A stretch of DNA of 64,000 nt from NCBI GenBank assembly GCA_958418815.1, contig CATZGB010000001.1:62001-126000 (forward strand). The letters are read 5' to 3'. Both the position numbers and the translations under genes were made by a program. Below are positions 25,617 to 34,586 of this stretch, piece by piece. Source of the stretch: an uncultured Bacteroidales bacterium (lineage in GTDB: Bacteria > Bacteroidota > Bacteroidia > Bacteroidales > Muribaculaceae). Each line of letters opens with the position of its first letter. Position 1 is the first letter of the stretch. Under the pieces are notes generated by a model. That model saw only the letters and a program-made list of their open reading frames with translations. It did not search any database and had not been told where the DNA came from.

Positions 25617-27146
25617 TCAGAGGCTGTCGAAAGTCAGCACCGGGTTGAGGGCCGCCGTGGTGTCGTCTGGACGGGTGACGGGGGTCAGATGCGGCGCGGT
25701 CTTCACGGTCTCGGGGTCTTCGATGGCCTCGCGGGCGATGTCGCGCATCGCGGCGATGAACTCGTCGAGGGTCTCGCGCGATTCGGTCTCGGTAGGCTCG
25801 ATCATCAGCGACTCGTGGAACAGCAGGGGGAAATAGATTGTTGGGGCATGATAGCCATGGTCGAGCAGTCGCTTGGCGATGTTGAGGGTGGTCACTCCGG
25901 TCGACTTGTCGCGCAGGCCGTCAAATACAAACTCATGTTTCGACAGTCCCTCGATCGGGAGCAGGTAGCAGTCTTTCAGCGCCTCCTTGATGTAGGTGGC
26001 GTTGAGGGTGGCGAGCCGTCCGGCTTCCATCAGCCCGTCGCTGCCGAGGGTGAGTATGTAAGCCAGGGCGCGGGCCTGCACGGCGAAGTTGCCAAGCGTG
26101 GCCGACACCGAACCGAGCGCGAGAGGGGAGTACTCTATGGCGTAACGGTATGATTCGTTGACGGGGAACCTGTCGGGGGTCTCGGTGCGCCTCACCACCC
26201 GCGGGTTGGGGAGGAATTTCTCCAGCCCTTTGCGCACACCGACCGGGCCTGAGCCTGGGCCGCCGCCGCCGTGGGGGGTGGAGAATGTCTTGTGGAGGTT
26301 GACGTGCATCACGTCGAATCCCATGTCGCCGGGACGGGCGACACCGAGCAGCGGGTTGAGGTTGGCGCCGTCGTAATACATCAGCGCGCCGGCCTCATGC
26401 ACCAGCGACGCGATGCGTGGTATGTCTTTCTCGAAAATGCCGAGGGTGTTGGGGTTGGTCAGCATGATGGCGGCCACGGTGTCGTCGAGGAGCGGTTCGA
26501 GGTCGGCCACATCCACTGTGCCGTCGGGGCGGCTCTTTACCTCCACCACATCCAGGCCGCAGACAGCCGCCGAGGCGGGGTTGGTGCCGTGGGCCGAGTC
26601 GGGCACGATGACTTTGCGGCGTTTCTCACCTTCCCCGCGCGAGGCGTGGTAGGCACGTATCACCATCAGTCCGGTAAGCTCTCCCTGCGCCCCGGCGAAG
26701 GGGTTGAGGGTGAACTCCTCCATGCCGCCTATCTCACACAACGCCTTCTGCAGCGTCCAGTAAAGCTGCAGCGCGCCCTGGGCGGCGAAGGCGGGGGTTG
26801 CGGGATGCAATCCGGCGAAACAACTGTGGCAGGCCATCTCCTCGTTGATTTTCGGATTGTATTTCATAGTGCATGAGCCAAGGGGATAGAATCCCGTGTC
26901 GACACCGAAATTGTTGGTCGACATGTTGTTGTAATGTCTCACGGCGGTGGGCTCGTCGACCTCGGGCAGCCTCAGGGGTGTGGCCCGGCGCATTGCCTCG
27001 GGAAGCTGGATGCTTTCGCTGACATCTCCGGCGGATAGTCCGTTGCGCGGCACGGCGTAGCCGCGACGACCCTCGCGCGACAACTCGAATATCAGTTTTC
27101 CATAGACTTTTCTGTTCATTTCTTCTATCTTTTGAGGGTCATACAC
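25617..27146 (-). CDS. gcvPB: glycine dehydrogenase (decarboxylating) subunit 2
   Basis: The 509-residue subunit is the PLP-binding half of split P protein, which decarboxylates glycine and transfers the aminomethyl group to GcvH. The PLP lysine lies in NLHKTFSTPHGGGGPG. CHSCFAGLHPATP and GSCTMKYNPKINEE are conserved family segments. It overlaps gcvPA by 8 bases, so translation of the two subunits is likely coupled. The N-terminal 30 residues are short of family variation and the ATG at 27146 is the natural start. Confidence 0.97.
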   Translation of the reverse strand: MYDPQKIEEMNRKVYGKLIFELSREGRRGYAVPRNGLSAGDVSESIQLPEAMRRATPLRLPEVDEPTAVRHYNNMSTNNFGVDTGFYPLGSCTMKYNPKINEEMACHSCFAGLHPATPAFAAQGALQLYWTLQKALCEIGGMEEFTLNPFAGAQGELTGLMVIRAYHASRGEGEKRRKVIVPDSAHGTNPASAAVCGLDVVEVKSRPDGTVDVADLEPLLDDTVAAIMLTNPNTLGIFEKDIPRIASLVHEAGALMYYDGANLNPLLGVARPGDMGFDVMHVNLHKTFSTPHGGGGPGSGPVGVRKGLEKFLPNPRVVRRTETPDRFPVNESYRYAIEYSPLALGSVSATLGNFAVQARALAYILTLGSDGLMEAGRLATLNATYIKEALKDCYLLPIEGLSKHEFVFDGLRDKSTGVTTLNIAKRLLDHGYHAPTIYFPLLFHESLMIEPTETESRETLDEFIAAMRDIAREAIEDPETVKTAPHLTPVTRPDDTTAALNPVLTFDSL

Positions 27147-28476
27147 AGGTTTTTGCGATCTCGAAAAGGCGGTCGGCGTCCTCGCGGGTCTGCATCTCGG
27201 TGGCGGCCATCAGTATGGTGTGGTCGTCAATCTTGATTCCGGGCAGTATGCCCCCCTTGCGGATGGCCGCGGCTATCAGCGAGTCGACCGAGTAGTCGGT
27301 CTCGAGCAGGAACTCGTTGAGGAACGGCTTGGAGGGGTGGCGCAGGCGCGCGCGTCCGTCGGATGTCATCTTGCCGAGCAGGTATAGGGCCATCAGACGC
27401 GACGCCTCGTTGATTTCCCTGAGACCTTCGGCCCCGACGAGCGACATGTAGGCCGACACCCATAGGGTCATCAGCCCCTGGTTGGAGCATATGTTGGAGG
27501 TGGCTTTCTCGCGGCGGATATGCTGCTCGCGGGCCTGGAGGGTAAGCACGAAACAGCGTCGCCCCTCGGAGTCGGTGGTCGCGCCGACGATGCGGCCCGG
27601 CATCTTGCGCATCAGGGCCTTCGTGGCGCAGAGGAAACCAAGATACGGCCCCCCGAAACTCAGGGGAATGCCGAGCGATTGCGCGTCGCCGCAGGCGATG
27701 TCGGCCCCGAGTTCGCCGGGGGTCTTCAGCACGGCCAGGGTGGAGGCAACGCAGTTGACAATCAGCAGAGCCTTGTGGGAATGGCAGAGGTCGGCCAGGC
27801 CCTCATGGTTTTCGATTATCCCGTGGTAGTTTGGCGAGGCGACGACCACTCCGGCCACCTCCTTGCCCCTCTGCTCCAGCATCTCGGTGAGCGCCGCGCG
27901 CGAGGTCTCGCCATCCTCGGCGGGTATGGTCATCAGCTCCACGCCGTGGTAACGGGCGTATGTGTCGACCACCCGGCGCACGTCGGGCGAGAGGGTTTCG
28001 GAGACAAGCACGAGGTTGCGCTTGCGCTGTGAGGCCACGGCCATCAGCACCGCCTCGGCGGTGGCGGTCGCCCCGTCATACATCGACGCGTTGGAGATGT
28101 CCATGCCGGTCAGGCGTGTCATCATCGTCTGGTACTCGAATATGTATTGCAGGGTACCCTGTGATATTTCAGGCTGGTAGGGGGTGTAGGCTGTCAGGAA
28201 CTCAGACCGCGAGGCTATCGATTTCACCGCGGCGGGGCAGCCGTGGTCATAGAAGCCGCCTCCGGCGAAACACACCTCGACAGGTGCGTTCTTCTTGGCC
28301 AGATGGTCGAAATAGCGTCTTACGGAGGTCTCGTCCATCCCCTGGGGCAGGTCGTAGGGTTGTTTGAGGCGCAGCGAGGGGTCAACGTCGCCGTAAAGGT
28401 CGTCGAGAGACGACACGCCACACCGGTCGAGCATCTCCTTGATGTCGGCCGGCGTATGGGGGAAATATCTGTGCAT
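27139..28476 (-). CDS. gcvPA: glycine dehydrogenase (decarboxylating) subunit 1
   Basis: The 445-residue subunit pairs with GcvPB. Family features are MHRYFPHTPADIKEML at the start, the FAGGGFYDHGCPAAVKSI block, PYQPEISQGTLQYIFEYQTMM, and TSNICSNQGLM near the end, all standard for GcvPA. No PLP lysine is expected in this subunit. Its stop overlaps the gcvPB start. A strong hairpin sits in the 131-base gap between gcvH and this gene, which could lower expression of gcvPA, gcvPB and lpdA relative to the first three genes. Confidence 0.97.
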   Translation of the reverse strand: MHRYFPHTPADIKEMLDRCGVSSLDDLYGDVDPSLRLKQPYDLPQGMDETSVRRYFDHLAKKNAPVEVCFAGGGFYDHGCPAAVKSIASRSEFLTAYTPYQPEISQGTLQYIFEYQTMMTRLTGMDISNASMYDGATATAEAVLMAVASQRKRNLVLVSETLSPDVRRVVDTYARYHGVELMTIPAEDGETSRAALTEMLEQRGKEVAGVVVASPNYHGIIENHEGLADLCHSHKALLIVNCVASTLAVLKTPGELGADIACGDAQSLGIPLSFGGPYLGFLCATKALMRKMPGRIVGATTDSEGRRCFVLTLQAREQHIRREKATSNICSNQGLMTLWVSAYMSLVGAEGLREINEASRLMALYLLGKMTSDGRARLRHPSKPFLNEFLLETDYSVDSLIAAAIRKGGILPGIKIDDHTILMAATEMQTREDADRLFEIAKTCV

Positions 28477-28536
28477 TGTAGGGCTGGTATTTGATTTAAG
28501 ATGATTGGAAATACGGGGGGCGGCCGGGTAATGGGC

Positions 28537-28583
28537 GACGAGACCGCCGGAGCGGGATATGACCGCTTTCCGGCGGTCTCGTC
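28537..28583 (-). terminator. strong internal hairpin in the gcv operon
   Basis: A perfect 15-bp stem (28537-28551 with 28569-28583) contains a further GCGG/CCGC pairing in its loop, located between gcvH and gcvPA. It lacks a T-run on the minus strand, so it may be a partial terminator or an RNA processing or stability element. No -7 box was recognised between it and gcvPA. Confidence 0.5.
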
Positions 28584-28607
28584 ACGGAAAATCTCTCTAC
28601 CCCTGTG

Positions 28608-28976
28608 TCAGTGGGCTGCCGCGCAGAACTCGTCGTAAGCCGCCTGGTCCATCAGGTCGTCGAGATCTGAGGTGTCGGCTATGGAGACGGCGATGATCCA
28701 GTTGGCCATGGCGTCGGCGTTGATCAGGCGGGGATTGTCTGAGAGGGCCTCGTTGACCTCCACCACCTCTCCCGAAACCGGGGAGATGAGGTCTGACGCG
28801 GCCTTGACGCTCTCTATCGCGCCGAAGTCCTCACCCTTCTCTATCTCGTCGCCCAGGTCGGGCATGTCGACATATACGACATTGCCGAGTTGCTTCTGGG
28901 CGTAGTCTGAGATGCCGATGTAACCTTTGTCACCCTCTACACGGATGTACTCGTGGGTCTTGCTGTACAGTATCAT
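28608..28976 (-). CDS. gcvH: glycine cleavage system H protein
   Basis: The 122-residue protein is a lipoyl carrier that shuttles the aminomethyl group among P, T and L proteins. The lipoylated lysine is Lys58 in AIESVKAASD, within a standard hammerhead fold (THEYIRVEGDKGYIGISDYAQ ... PVSGEVVEVNEAL). Length is normal. It lies 6 bases after gcvT and would be lipoylated by the ligase encoded at the start of the operon. Confidence 0.98.
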   Translation of the reverse strand: MILYSKTHEYIRVEGDKGYIGISDYAQKQLGNVVYVDMPDLGDEIEKGEDFGAIESVKAASDLISPVSGEVVEVNEALSDNPRLINADAMANWIIAVSIADTSDLDDLMDQAAYDEFCAAAH

Positions 28977-28982
28977 TCTCTT

Positions 28983-30092
28983 TTAGGCTTTGTATGATTT
29001 CTTGAAAAATTTCTTTGACACGACGGTGGCGGGGAATGTCTTTTTCCTCACCTTCACCTTCAGCTCGGTGCCGGTCTTGGCATAGCGCGCGTCGATGAGG
29101 GCCATGCATATCGAGCGGTCGGTGGAGATGCCACGGTAACCGGTGGTCACGGTGCCTATCACCTCATCCTCGGGCGACAGCACCTCGCAGCCGTGGCGGG
29201 CTATGGCGCGGTCATGGATTTCAAGGCCGACAACCTTACGGCGCGGACCCTCCTCTTTGTGTCTGCGCAGCGTCTCGCCGCCGATGAGGTCGGGCTTGTC
29301 GAGCTTCACAAACATTCCCAGCCCGGCCTCGAGCGGGGTGATGTCGTCGGCGAGCTCGTTGCCGTAGAGCGGCAGCCCCACCTCGAAACGCAGGGTGTCG
29401 CGGCAGCCCAGACCGCAGGGGGCGGCCTTGCCAGAGTCCATCAGGGCCTGCCATACACGGCGGATGAAGCCGTGGGGGCCGTATATCTCGAAACCATCCT
29501 CGCCGGTGTAGCCGGTGCGCGACACGATCACGGTCTCACCCTCATGGTCAAGTTCCTTGAAGGTGTAGAAGGCAAGGTCGCGGCAGGGTATCTCCACAAC
29601 CTCCTCCATGACCTTCTCGGCTTCCGGGCCCTGGACGGCCAGCTCGGCCATCTCCTCGCTCATGAACTCAAGACAAACGCGGTAACCCTCGGCCTGGCGG
29701 AGAATCCACTGCTCGTCCTTGGTGATGTTGGAGGCGTTGACCACAAACAGGAAGTCGTTGTGGCGGCGTTTGTAGACCAGCAGGTCGTCCACCACACCGC
29801 CGTCGGGGCGGAGCATCATCCCGTAGAAGCACTGCCCGTCGGGGGCGTTGGTGACATCGTTGGAGAATACCCGGTTGACGAAGAACTCGGCGTCCTCGCC
29901 GGTGATGCCTATCTCTCCCATGTGGGACACGTCAAACACTCCGCAGGCGTTGCGCACGGCGTTGTGTTCGCCAATTATTCCGAGCCCGTACTCTATCGGC
30001 ATGTCGTAGCCGGCAAACGGGCTCATCCTGGCCCCCAGGGCCAGATGGAGGTCGTGGAGGCAGGTAAATTTGAGGTTTTCGCAGTTATCCAT
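28983..30092 (-). CDS. gcvT: aminomethyltransferase (T protein)
   Basis: The 369-residue T protein transfers the methylene group from aminomethyl-GcvH to tetrahydrofolate with release of ammonia. Conserved features are FAGYDMPIEYG, FDVSHMGEI, a catalytic Asp in the NDVTNA segment, SRTGYTGEDGFEIY, and RDTLRFEVGLPLYGNEL. It follows lplA by 31 bases and precedes gcvH by 6. Confidence 0.98.
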   Translation of the reverse strand: MDNCENLKFTCLHDLHLALGARMSPFAGYDMPIEYGLGIIGEHNAVRNACGVFDVSHMGEIGITGEDAEFFVNRVFSNDVTNAPDGQCFYGMMLRPDGGVVDDLLVYKRRHNDFLFVVNASNITKDEQWILRQAEGYRVCLEFMSEEMAELAVQGPEAEKVMEEVVEIPCRDLAFYTFKELDHEGETVIVSRTGYTGEDGFEIYGPHGFIRRVWQALMDSGKAAPCGLGCRDTLRFEVGLPLYGNELADDITPLEAGLGMFVKLDKPDLIGGETLRRHKEEGPRRKVVGLEIHDRAIARHGCEVLSPEDEVIGTVTTGYRGISTDRSICMALIDARYAKTGTELKVKVRKKTFPATVVSKKFFKKSYKA

Positions 30093-30123
30093 GGTTGTAA
30101 GATGTGTTTTTTTGTGTCTTGTC

Positions 30124-31158
30124 TCATGTGGTGGCGATGCCCGCCGGGGCGGCCCCCAGCAGCAGCTCGGCGAAGTCGGCGGTCTTCAGGCCCGCTATCA
30201 CCTCCCCTGGAGACGCTGTGGAGAGCGCCTCCATTATGCCGTCGCGGGTGAACTCGGCCCCTTTCAGCCTGTCGAGCAGCCCCTCGTCAAGGTCGCTCAG
30301 CAGGAAGAAATCTCCCTGGAGGTTGACCTTGCGGATTCTCGCCGCCATCCCCGGTTCGGGAGGGGGGATGAGGTCGGTGGAGACGCTGAATTCCCCCACA
30401 CCGTCGATGCGGTGGCGGTCGGTGGTCTCCCGGTTGCCGTACCGGCCCCATATCCATTCGTCGGTGAAGTATTCCTCGGATATGCGGCTTATCTCGCGGA
30501 TGTCGGCCGGGGTCATCTCCTGGACGGAGTCGCAGAGATGCTCGCGGCAGAACTGCTTGAACTCCTCTATCGTCAGCTGAGGCAGATGCTCGCGGATGGT
30601 TGTCACATGGCTTCTCACCGAGCTCACACCCTTGGCGCGCAGCTTTGCCTGCGAGGGGGTGATGGCCTGCGACATCCTGGCGGGGTCGGCATCGTAGAGC
30701 ATCGTGCCATGCACGATGCTGCGCCCGTGGAGATGGTAGAAGGCGTTGCCGCTTACCTTGCGGTCACCGATCACCACATCGTTGCGCCCCGTCGTTGCGG
30801 CGTCAAGCCCCAGGAGGCGCAGAGTGTCGGCGACCATCCGGCAATACCGCGAGAAGGTGGTGGTAACCTCTCCAGAGGTGGTAACGTGGCTGAACATGAT
30901 GTTGTTCATGTCGGCGTAGACACAACCCCCGCCGCTCTTGCGCCGGTAAGTCTGTATCCCCTCCCGGCGGCAGAAATCGAGGTTGACCTCGGCGAAGGGG
31001 TTCTGGCACCGGCCGAAAATCACCGTCGGCTCAACCTGCCACATGAAAAAATACTCCCCGTCGGGATAATTCCGCGCCAGGTGTTCCTCCATCGCGAGAT
31101 GAAAGGGGAGCGGGCGCGCTTTTCCGCCGGGGCTGTCAGGTAATGAAGCGTATATCAT
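30124..31158 (-). CDS. lplA: lipoate--protein ligase
   Basis: The 344-residue protein has the LplA catalytic domain (EPTVIFGRCQNPFAEVN, RRKSGGGCVYADMNNIMFS, DVVIGDRKVSGNAFY) and the C-terminal accessory domain (about 250-330). It would attach exogenous lipoate to GcvH, and as the first gene of the operon it makes the unit self-sufficient for lipoylation when lipoate is scavenged. No lipA/lipB is visible in the window. The ATG at 31158 is 30 bases from a -7 box. Confidence 0.95.
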   Translation of the reverse strand: MIYASLPDSPGGKARPLPFHLAMEEHLARNYPDGEYFFMWQVEPTVIFGRCQNPFAEVNLDFCRREGIQTYRRKSGGGCVYADMNNIMFSHVTTSGEVTTTFSRYCRMVADTLRLLGLDAATTGRNDVVIGDRKVSGNAFYHLHGRSIVHGTMLYDADPARMSQAITPSQAKLRAKGVSSVRSHVTTIREHLPQLTIEEFKQFCREHLCDSVQEMTPADIREISRISEEYFTDEWIWGRYGNRETTDRHRIDGVGEFSVSTDLIPPPEPGMAARIRKVNLQGDFFLLSDLDEGLLDRLKGAEFTRDGIMEALSTASPGEVIAGLKTADFAELLLGAAPAGIATT

Positions 31159-31187
31159 GACGCTGTTGAGTCTGGTTCAAGTTGCCC

Positions 31188-31195
31188 CAAAGTTA
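31188..31195 (-). promoter_or_regulatory. -7 box of the lplA-gcvTH-gcvPAB-lpdA operon
   Basis: CAAAGTTA on plus is TAACTTTG on minus, 30 bases before the lplA ATG. The leader is too short for a glycine riboswitch, and I see none. Confidence 0.6.
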
Positions 31196-31315
31196 AAAAT
31201 CTTTTTTTTCTCCCCCAAATTTTCATCAGATTATATTTTCTGTTTTTCAGCATCCCTGATTCCTGTCGTGTCCCTGATTTCAGACTTGATTTTTGTAGTT
31301 TTTCGGTGAAAAGCG

Positions 31316-31323
31316 TATTTTTG
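31316..31323 (+). promoter_or_regulatory. -7 box for the HAD phosphatase gene
   Basis: TATTTTTG matches TAnnTTTG, 27 bases before the ATG at 31351. It lies over the upstream in-frame extension of the coding frame, which decides the start at 31351. Confidence 0.6.
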
Positions 31324-31350
31324 CAGAATGATAACCCGACACAGACAGTG

Positions 31351-32091
31351 ATGGAAAGATACACGATAATTAAGGCGGTGAAGGATTATTGCAGCCGCAA
31401 CGCAATCGACCCTGCCGGCTGGATGCCGAAGGCCGCGCTGATTGACATGGACGGCACCCTCATCGACTCGATGAGAAACCACACGGCGGCATGGAAACGC
31501 CTCAGTGACGAGCTGGGCATGGAGGCCGACCGCGACGAGTTCTACCTTTATGAGGGGATGACCGGCCGCGCCACAATCAGGCTGCTCTTCAAAAGGGCGC
31601 GCGGATATGAGCCCTCCGACAGCGAATGTGATGAACTTTACGCGCGCAAGGCGAGTTATTTTAATGAGATGCCCAGGGTCGCGGTGATTCCCGGAGCCGC
31701 AAGGATGCTTGAGACATTTGAGACCCAGGGAATCACGAGGGTGCTGGTCACCGGCTCGCGCCAGCTCTCAAACCTCGACCGTCTCGACACAGATTTCCCG
31801 GGGGCATTTCTCCATCATCTGCGTATCACGGCCGCCGATGTCTCCCATGGCAAACCTCATCCCGAGCCTTACCTCAAGGGTATGGAGCTGGCAGGCGTGT
31901 CGCCCGTGGAATCGCTTGTGGTCGAGAACGCCCCCCTCGGGGTGGAGTCGGGCAAGGCATCAGGCGCGTTTGTGCTGGCCGTCACCACCGGCCCTGTGCC
32001 GCGCCGTTCGCTCGAGGATGCCGGGGCCGACATCGTCTTCTCATCGATGGAGGAGCTGGCCGAGGCTCTGCCCGGGTTGCTCTCCCGATGA
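31351..32091 (+). CDS. HAD-superfamily phosphatase (beta-phosphoglucomutase-like)
   Basis: The 246-residue protein carries the HAD motif I DMDGTLIDSM (nucleophile Asp32, acid/base Asp34), motif II in LVTGS, motif III Lys in the GKPHPEPYL segment, and motif IV VVENAPLGVES. The cap domain after motif I is the helical C1 type used by beta-phosphoglucomutases and sugar phosphatases. The substrate is not predictable. The start at 31351 is chosen because earlier in-frame starts overlap the promoter. It precedes aroB by 57 bases. Confidence 0.9.
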   Translation: MERYTIIKAVKDYCSRNAIDPAGWMPKAALIDMDGTLIDSMRNHTAAWKRLSDELGMEADRDEFYLYEGMTGRATIRLLFKRARGYEPSDSECDELYARKASYFNEMPRVAVIPGAARMLETFETQGITRVLVTGSRQLSNLDRLDTDFPGAFLHHLRITAADVSHGKPHPEPYLKGMELAGVSPVESLVVENAPLGVESGKASGAFVLAVTTGPVPRRSLEDAGADIVFSSMEELAEALPGLLSR

Positions 32092-32148
32092 GAGGGCCAC
32101 ACGTTTTCAACTGTTTAATCACAAACCTCTTTCCAGACAGAAATTGCT

Positions 32149-33237
32149 ATGAGTGCCAAAAAGAACAACCCGCAGGTAAACCTGATGTTCACCAACCATG
32201 TCGCCCTCGAGCTTGACAGGGCAGTGGAGCTGATTGGGCCGTCGTCGGTCCATGTGCTTGTCGATGTCAACACCGAGGCGTTTGTCTTGCCGCTGCTGCA
32301 GGCGCAGTCAAAGGCCGTCGCCTCGGCCTCGGTGATCAGTGTGAAGGCCGGGGAGATGTTCAAGAACCTCGACTCGCTGACATCCATATGGCGACAGCTC
32401 GGCGACGGCGAGGCCAACCGCAACTCCCTGCTGATAAACCTCGGCGGGGGAGTGGTGACCGACATGGGCTCTTTCGCCGCGGCCACCTTCAAGCGCGGCA
32501 TACGGTTCATCAACGTGCCCACGACATTGCTCTGCGCTGTCGACGCATGCGTCGGGGGGAAGACCGGCATCAACTTCAACGGCCTAAAGAACGAGATCGG
32601 GATGTTTCGCGACGCCGACCTGGCCATCATCTCAACCCTCTATTTCAACACCCTCACCTCCCAGGAGCTTCTCTCGGGTTACGCCGAGATGATAAAGCAT
32701 GCCCTGGTCAGCTCCACGGAGCAGACATCCAGGATACTGTCATATGATGTGACAAGCTACAGTCCCGACTCATTGCTGGCCCTGCTTGAGGAATCGGTCG
32801 GGGTGAAGCAGAAATATGTGGTGGCCGACCACGAGGACCGCGGCGCGCGCCGGGCGCTGAACTTCGGCCATACGATAGGCCACGCCTTCGAGTCGCTCGC
32901 CATGGAGCGGAAGTCGCCGCTCGCCCATGGCTACGCCGTGGCGTTCGGGATGGTCGGGGCGCTGGTGCTGTCACGCATGAAACTCGGTTTCCCCTCTGAG
33001 ATCCTCCAGACCTATGTGGACTATGTGCGCCACCATTACGGGGCGTTTGAGATTTCATGTGACGATTACAAGAAGCTCATCGGCTACATGCACCACGACA
33101 AGAAGAACGACCGTCCTGGGCTGGTCAACTTCGCCCTGCTGAAATCGCCGGGCGAGGTCGAAATAAATGTGCCGGTGACAGACGACGACATCACGGCCGC
33201 CCTCGACATCTACCGCGACATGCTGGGGCTGCCCTGA
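32149..33237 (+). CDS. aroB: 3-dehydroquinate synthase
   Basis: The 362-residue enzyme makes 3-dehydroquinate from DAHP, the second step of the shikimate pathway. It shows the NAD-binding GGGVVTDMGSFAAATFKRG, the active-site PTTLLCAVDACVGGKTGIN, GYAEMIKHAL and the zinc-binding LNFGHTIGHAFES. The length is normal. aroA lies 5.4 kb downstream but in a separate transcription unit. The stop codon converges within 7 bases of the SpmAB-like gene on the other strand. Confidence 0.97.
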   Translation: MSAKKNNPQVNLMFTNHVALELDRAVELIGPSSVHVLVDVNTEAFVLPLLQAQSKAVASASVISVKAGEMFKNLDSLTSIWRQLGDGEANRNSLLINLGGGVVTDMGSFAAATFKRGIRFINVPTTLLCAVDACVGGKTGINFNGLKNEIGMFRDADLAIISTLYFNTLTSQELLSGYAEMIKHALVSSTEQTSRILSYDVTSYSPDSLLALLEESVGVKQKYVVADHEDRGARRALNFGHTIGHAFESLAMERKSPLAHGYAVAFGMVGALVLSRMKLGFPSEILQTYVDYVRHHYGAFEISCDDYKKLIGYMHHDKKNDRPGLVNFALLKSPGEVEINVPVTDDDITAALDIYRDMLGLP

Positions 33238-33244
33238 CCTCCGG

Positions 33245-34477
33245 CTAACCGAAGAATATGTAGGCCGCGAATATGCCGGCCACAGACCCGGTGACGTCGG
33301 CAAGCAGGGCATACGGCACCGCGTAACGGGTCTTCCTTACCCCGACTGCCCCGAAATAGACAGCCAGCACATAGAACATTGTGTCGGTCGACCCCTGTAT
33401 GGCCGCCGACACACGCGACACGAACGCGTCGGGCCCGTGGGTGGCCATCAGGTCAACCATCAGTCCGCGCGACCCGCTGCCGCTCAGTGGCTTCATCATC
33501 GCCGTGGGCAACGCCTCCACCCATCCGGTGTCTATCCCGCAGGCCCCTACGGCCATCCTCATCCATCCGGTCAGCAGGTCCATCGCCCCGGAGGCCCTGA
33601 ACATGGCTATCGCAACCAGTATCGCCACCAGGTAGGGGATTATTGTGACGGCTGTCTTGAATCCCTCCCTGGCCCCCTCGATGAACGCCTCGTAGACATT
33701 CATCCGACGCCAAAGGCCGGCACAGAGAAACAGCACTATGACCCCGAACAGCAGCGCGTTGGCTATCAGCGAACTGTAACGTTCCACCCGTTCGCCGTCC
33801 ATTCCCGAGAAGAACCACACCATCAGTCCTATCAGGGCCATCATCCCTCCCAGCCATGTCAGCAAGACCGGGTCAAGAATCCTGATGCGCTGTCTGAGAC
33901 ACAGAGCGATGATGCCCACCAGTGTCGACACGAATGTCGCCATCAGTATCGGCAGGAAGACATCAGTAGGGTTGGCCGCCCCGGCCTGGGCGCGGTACAT
34001 CATTATGGATATCGGTATGAAACATAGCCCCGACGCGTTGAGTATCAGAAACATTATCATCGCGTCGGTGGCGGTGTCCTTCTTGTCGTTGAGGGTCTGA
34101 AGCTCCTGCATGGCCTTGAGGCCCAGCGGGGTGGCGGCGTTGTCGAGGCCGAGCATGTTGGCCGACACGTTCATGAATATCGAGCCCATCGCCGGATGCC
34201 CCTTGGGCACACCGGGAAACAGGCGGCAGAACAGCGGCGAGATGAGCCTCCCGAAGAAGCCTATCACCCCGGCCCGCTCCCCGATTTTCATCAAGCCGAG
34301 CCACAGCGACAGGATGCCCGTCAGGCCGAGGGAAATCTCAAACGCGGTGGCGGCGGAGGTGAACGACGAGCCCATTATGTCGCTCCATATGCCTGCCTCG
34401 CCGCAAAACACCGACCGGTAGAGCGCCACGACGAACGCCACCAGGAAAAACGCTATCCAGATATAATTGAGAGCCAC
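33245..34477 (-). CDS. fused SpmA/SpmB nucleoside-recognition domain membrane protein
   Basis: The 410-residue protein has about nine hydrophobic segments and two homologous halves, each with a Gate/nucleoside recognition domain. The first has SANMLGLDNAATPLGLKAM (SpmA-like), the second PTAMMKPLSGSGSRGLMVD and IQGSTDTMFYVLAVYFGAVG (SpmB-like). In sporulating Firmicutes these are two genes needed for spore core dehydration; Bacteroidetes do not sporulate and use the fused form for an unknown transport task. The gene is divergent from the PAP2 gene and has a -7 box at 34505-34512. Confidence 0.9.
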   Translation of the reverse strand: MALNYIWIAFFLVAFVVALYRSVFCGEAGIWSDIMGSSFTSAATAFEISLGLTGILSLWLGLMKIGERAGVIGFFGRLISPLFCRLFPGVPKGHPAMGSIFMNVSANMLGLDNAATPLGLKAMQELQTLNDKKDTATDAMIMFLILNASGLCFIPISIMMYRAQAGAANPTDVFLPILMATFVSTLVGIIALCLRQRIRILDPVLLTWLGGMMALIGLMVWFFSGMDGERVERYSSLIANALLFGVIVLFLCAGLWRRMNVYEAFIEGAREGFKTAVTIIPYLVAILVAIAMFRASGAMDLLTGWMRMAVGACGIDTGWVEALPTAMMKPLSGSGSRGLMVDLMATHGPDAFVSRVSAAIQGSTDTMFYVLAVYFGAVGVRKTRYAVPYALLADVTGSVAGIFAAYIFFG

Positions 34478-34504
34478 TGCAGGTAAGAATTGGTTAATAC
34501 TTCA

Positions 34505-34512
34505 CAAAGTTA
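34505..34512 (-). promoter_or_regulatory. -7 box for the SpmAB-like gene
   Basis: CAAAGTTA on plus is TAACTTTG on minus, 28 bases before the ATG at 34477. Confidence 0.6.
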
Positions 34513-34536
34513 GTCAAAAATCACCGCATTTTTTCG

Positions 34537-34544
34537 TAACTTTG
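34537..34544 (+). promoter_or_regulatory. -7 box for the PAP2 phosphatase gene
   Basis: TAACTTTG matches TAnnTTTG and lies 43 bases before the ATG at 34587, forming a divergent pair with the box at 34505-34512. Confidence 0.6.
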
Positions 34545-34586
34545 CGCAGTTTTGACCAATAAACCGACTTATCGAAAATTCACACC

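Noticed and set aside
31159..31350. Glycine riboswitch before the gcv operon
   Set aside because: The leader from the -7 box to the lplA ATG is only about 25 bases, too short for the aptamer.
31159..31350. Alternative origin location at the divergent gap
   Set aside because: The gap is AT-rich but contains no DnaA-box-like 9-mers, unlike the spacer at 23.6-24.3 kb.
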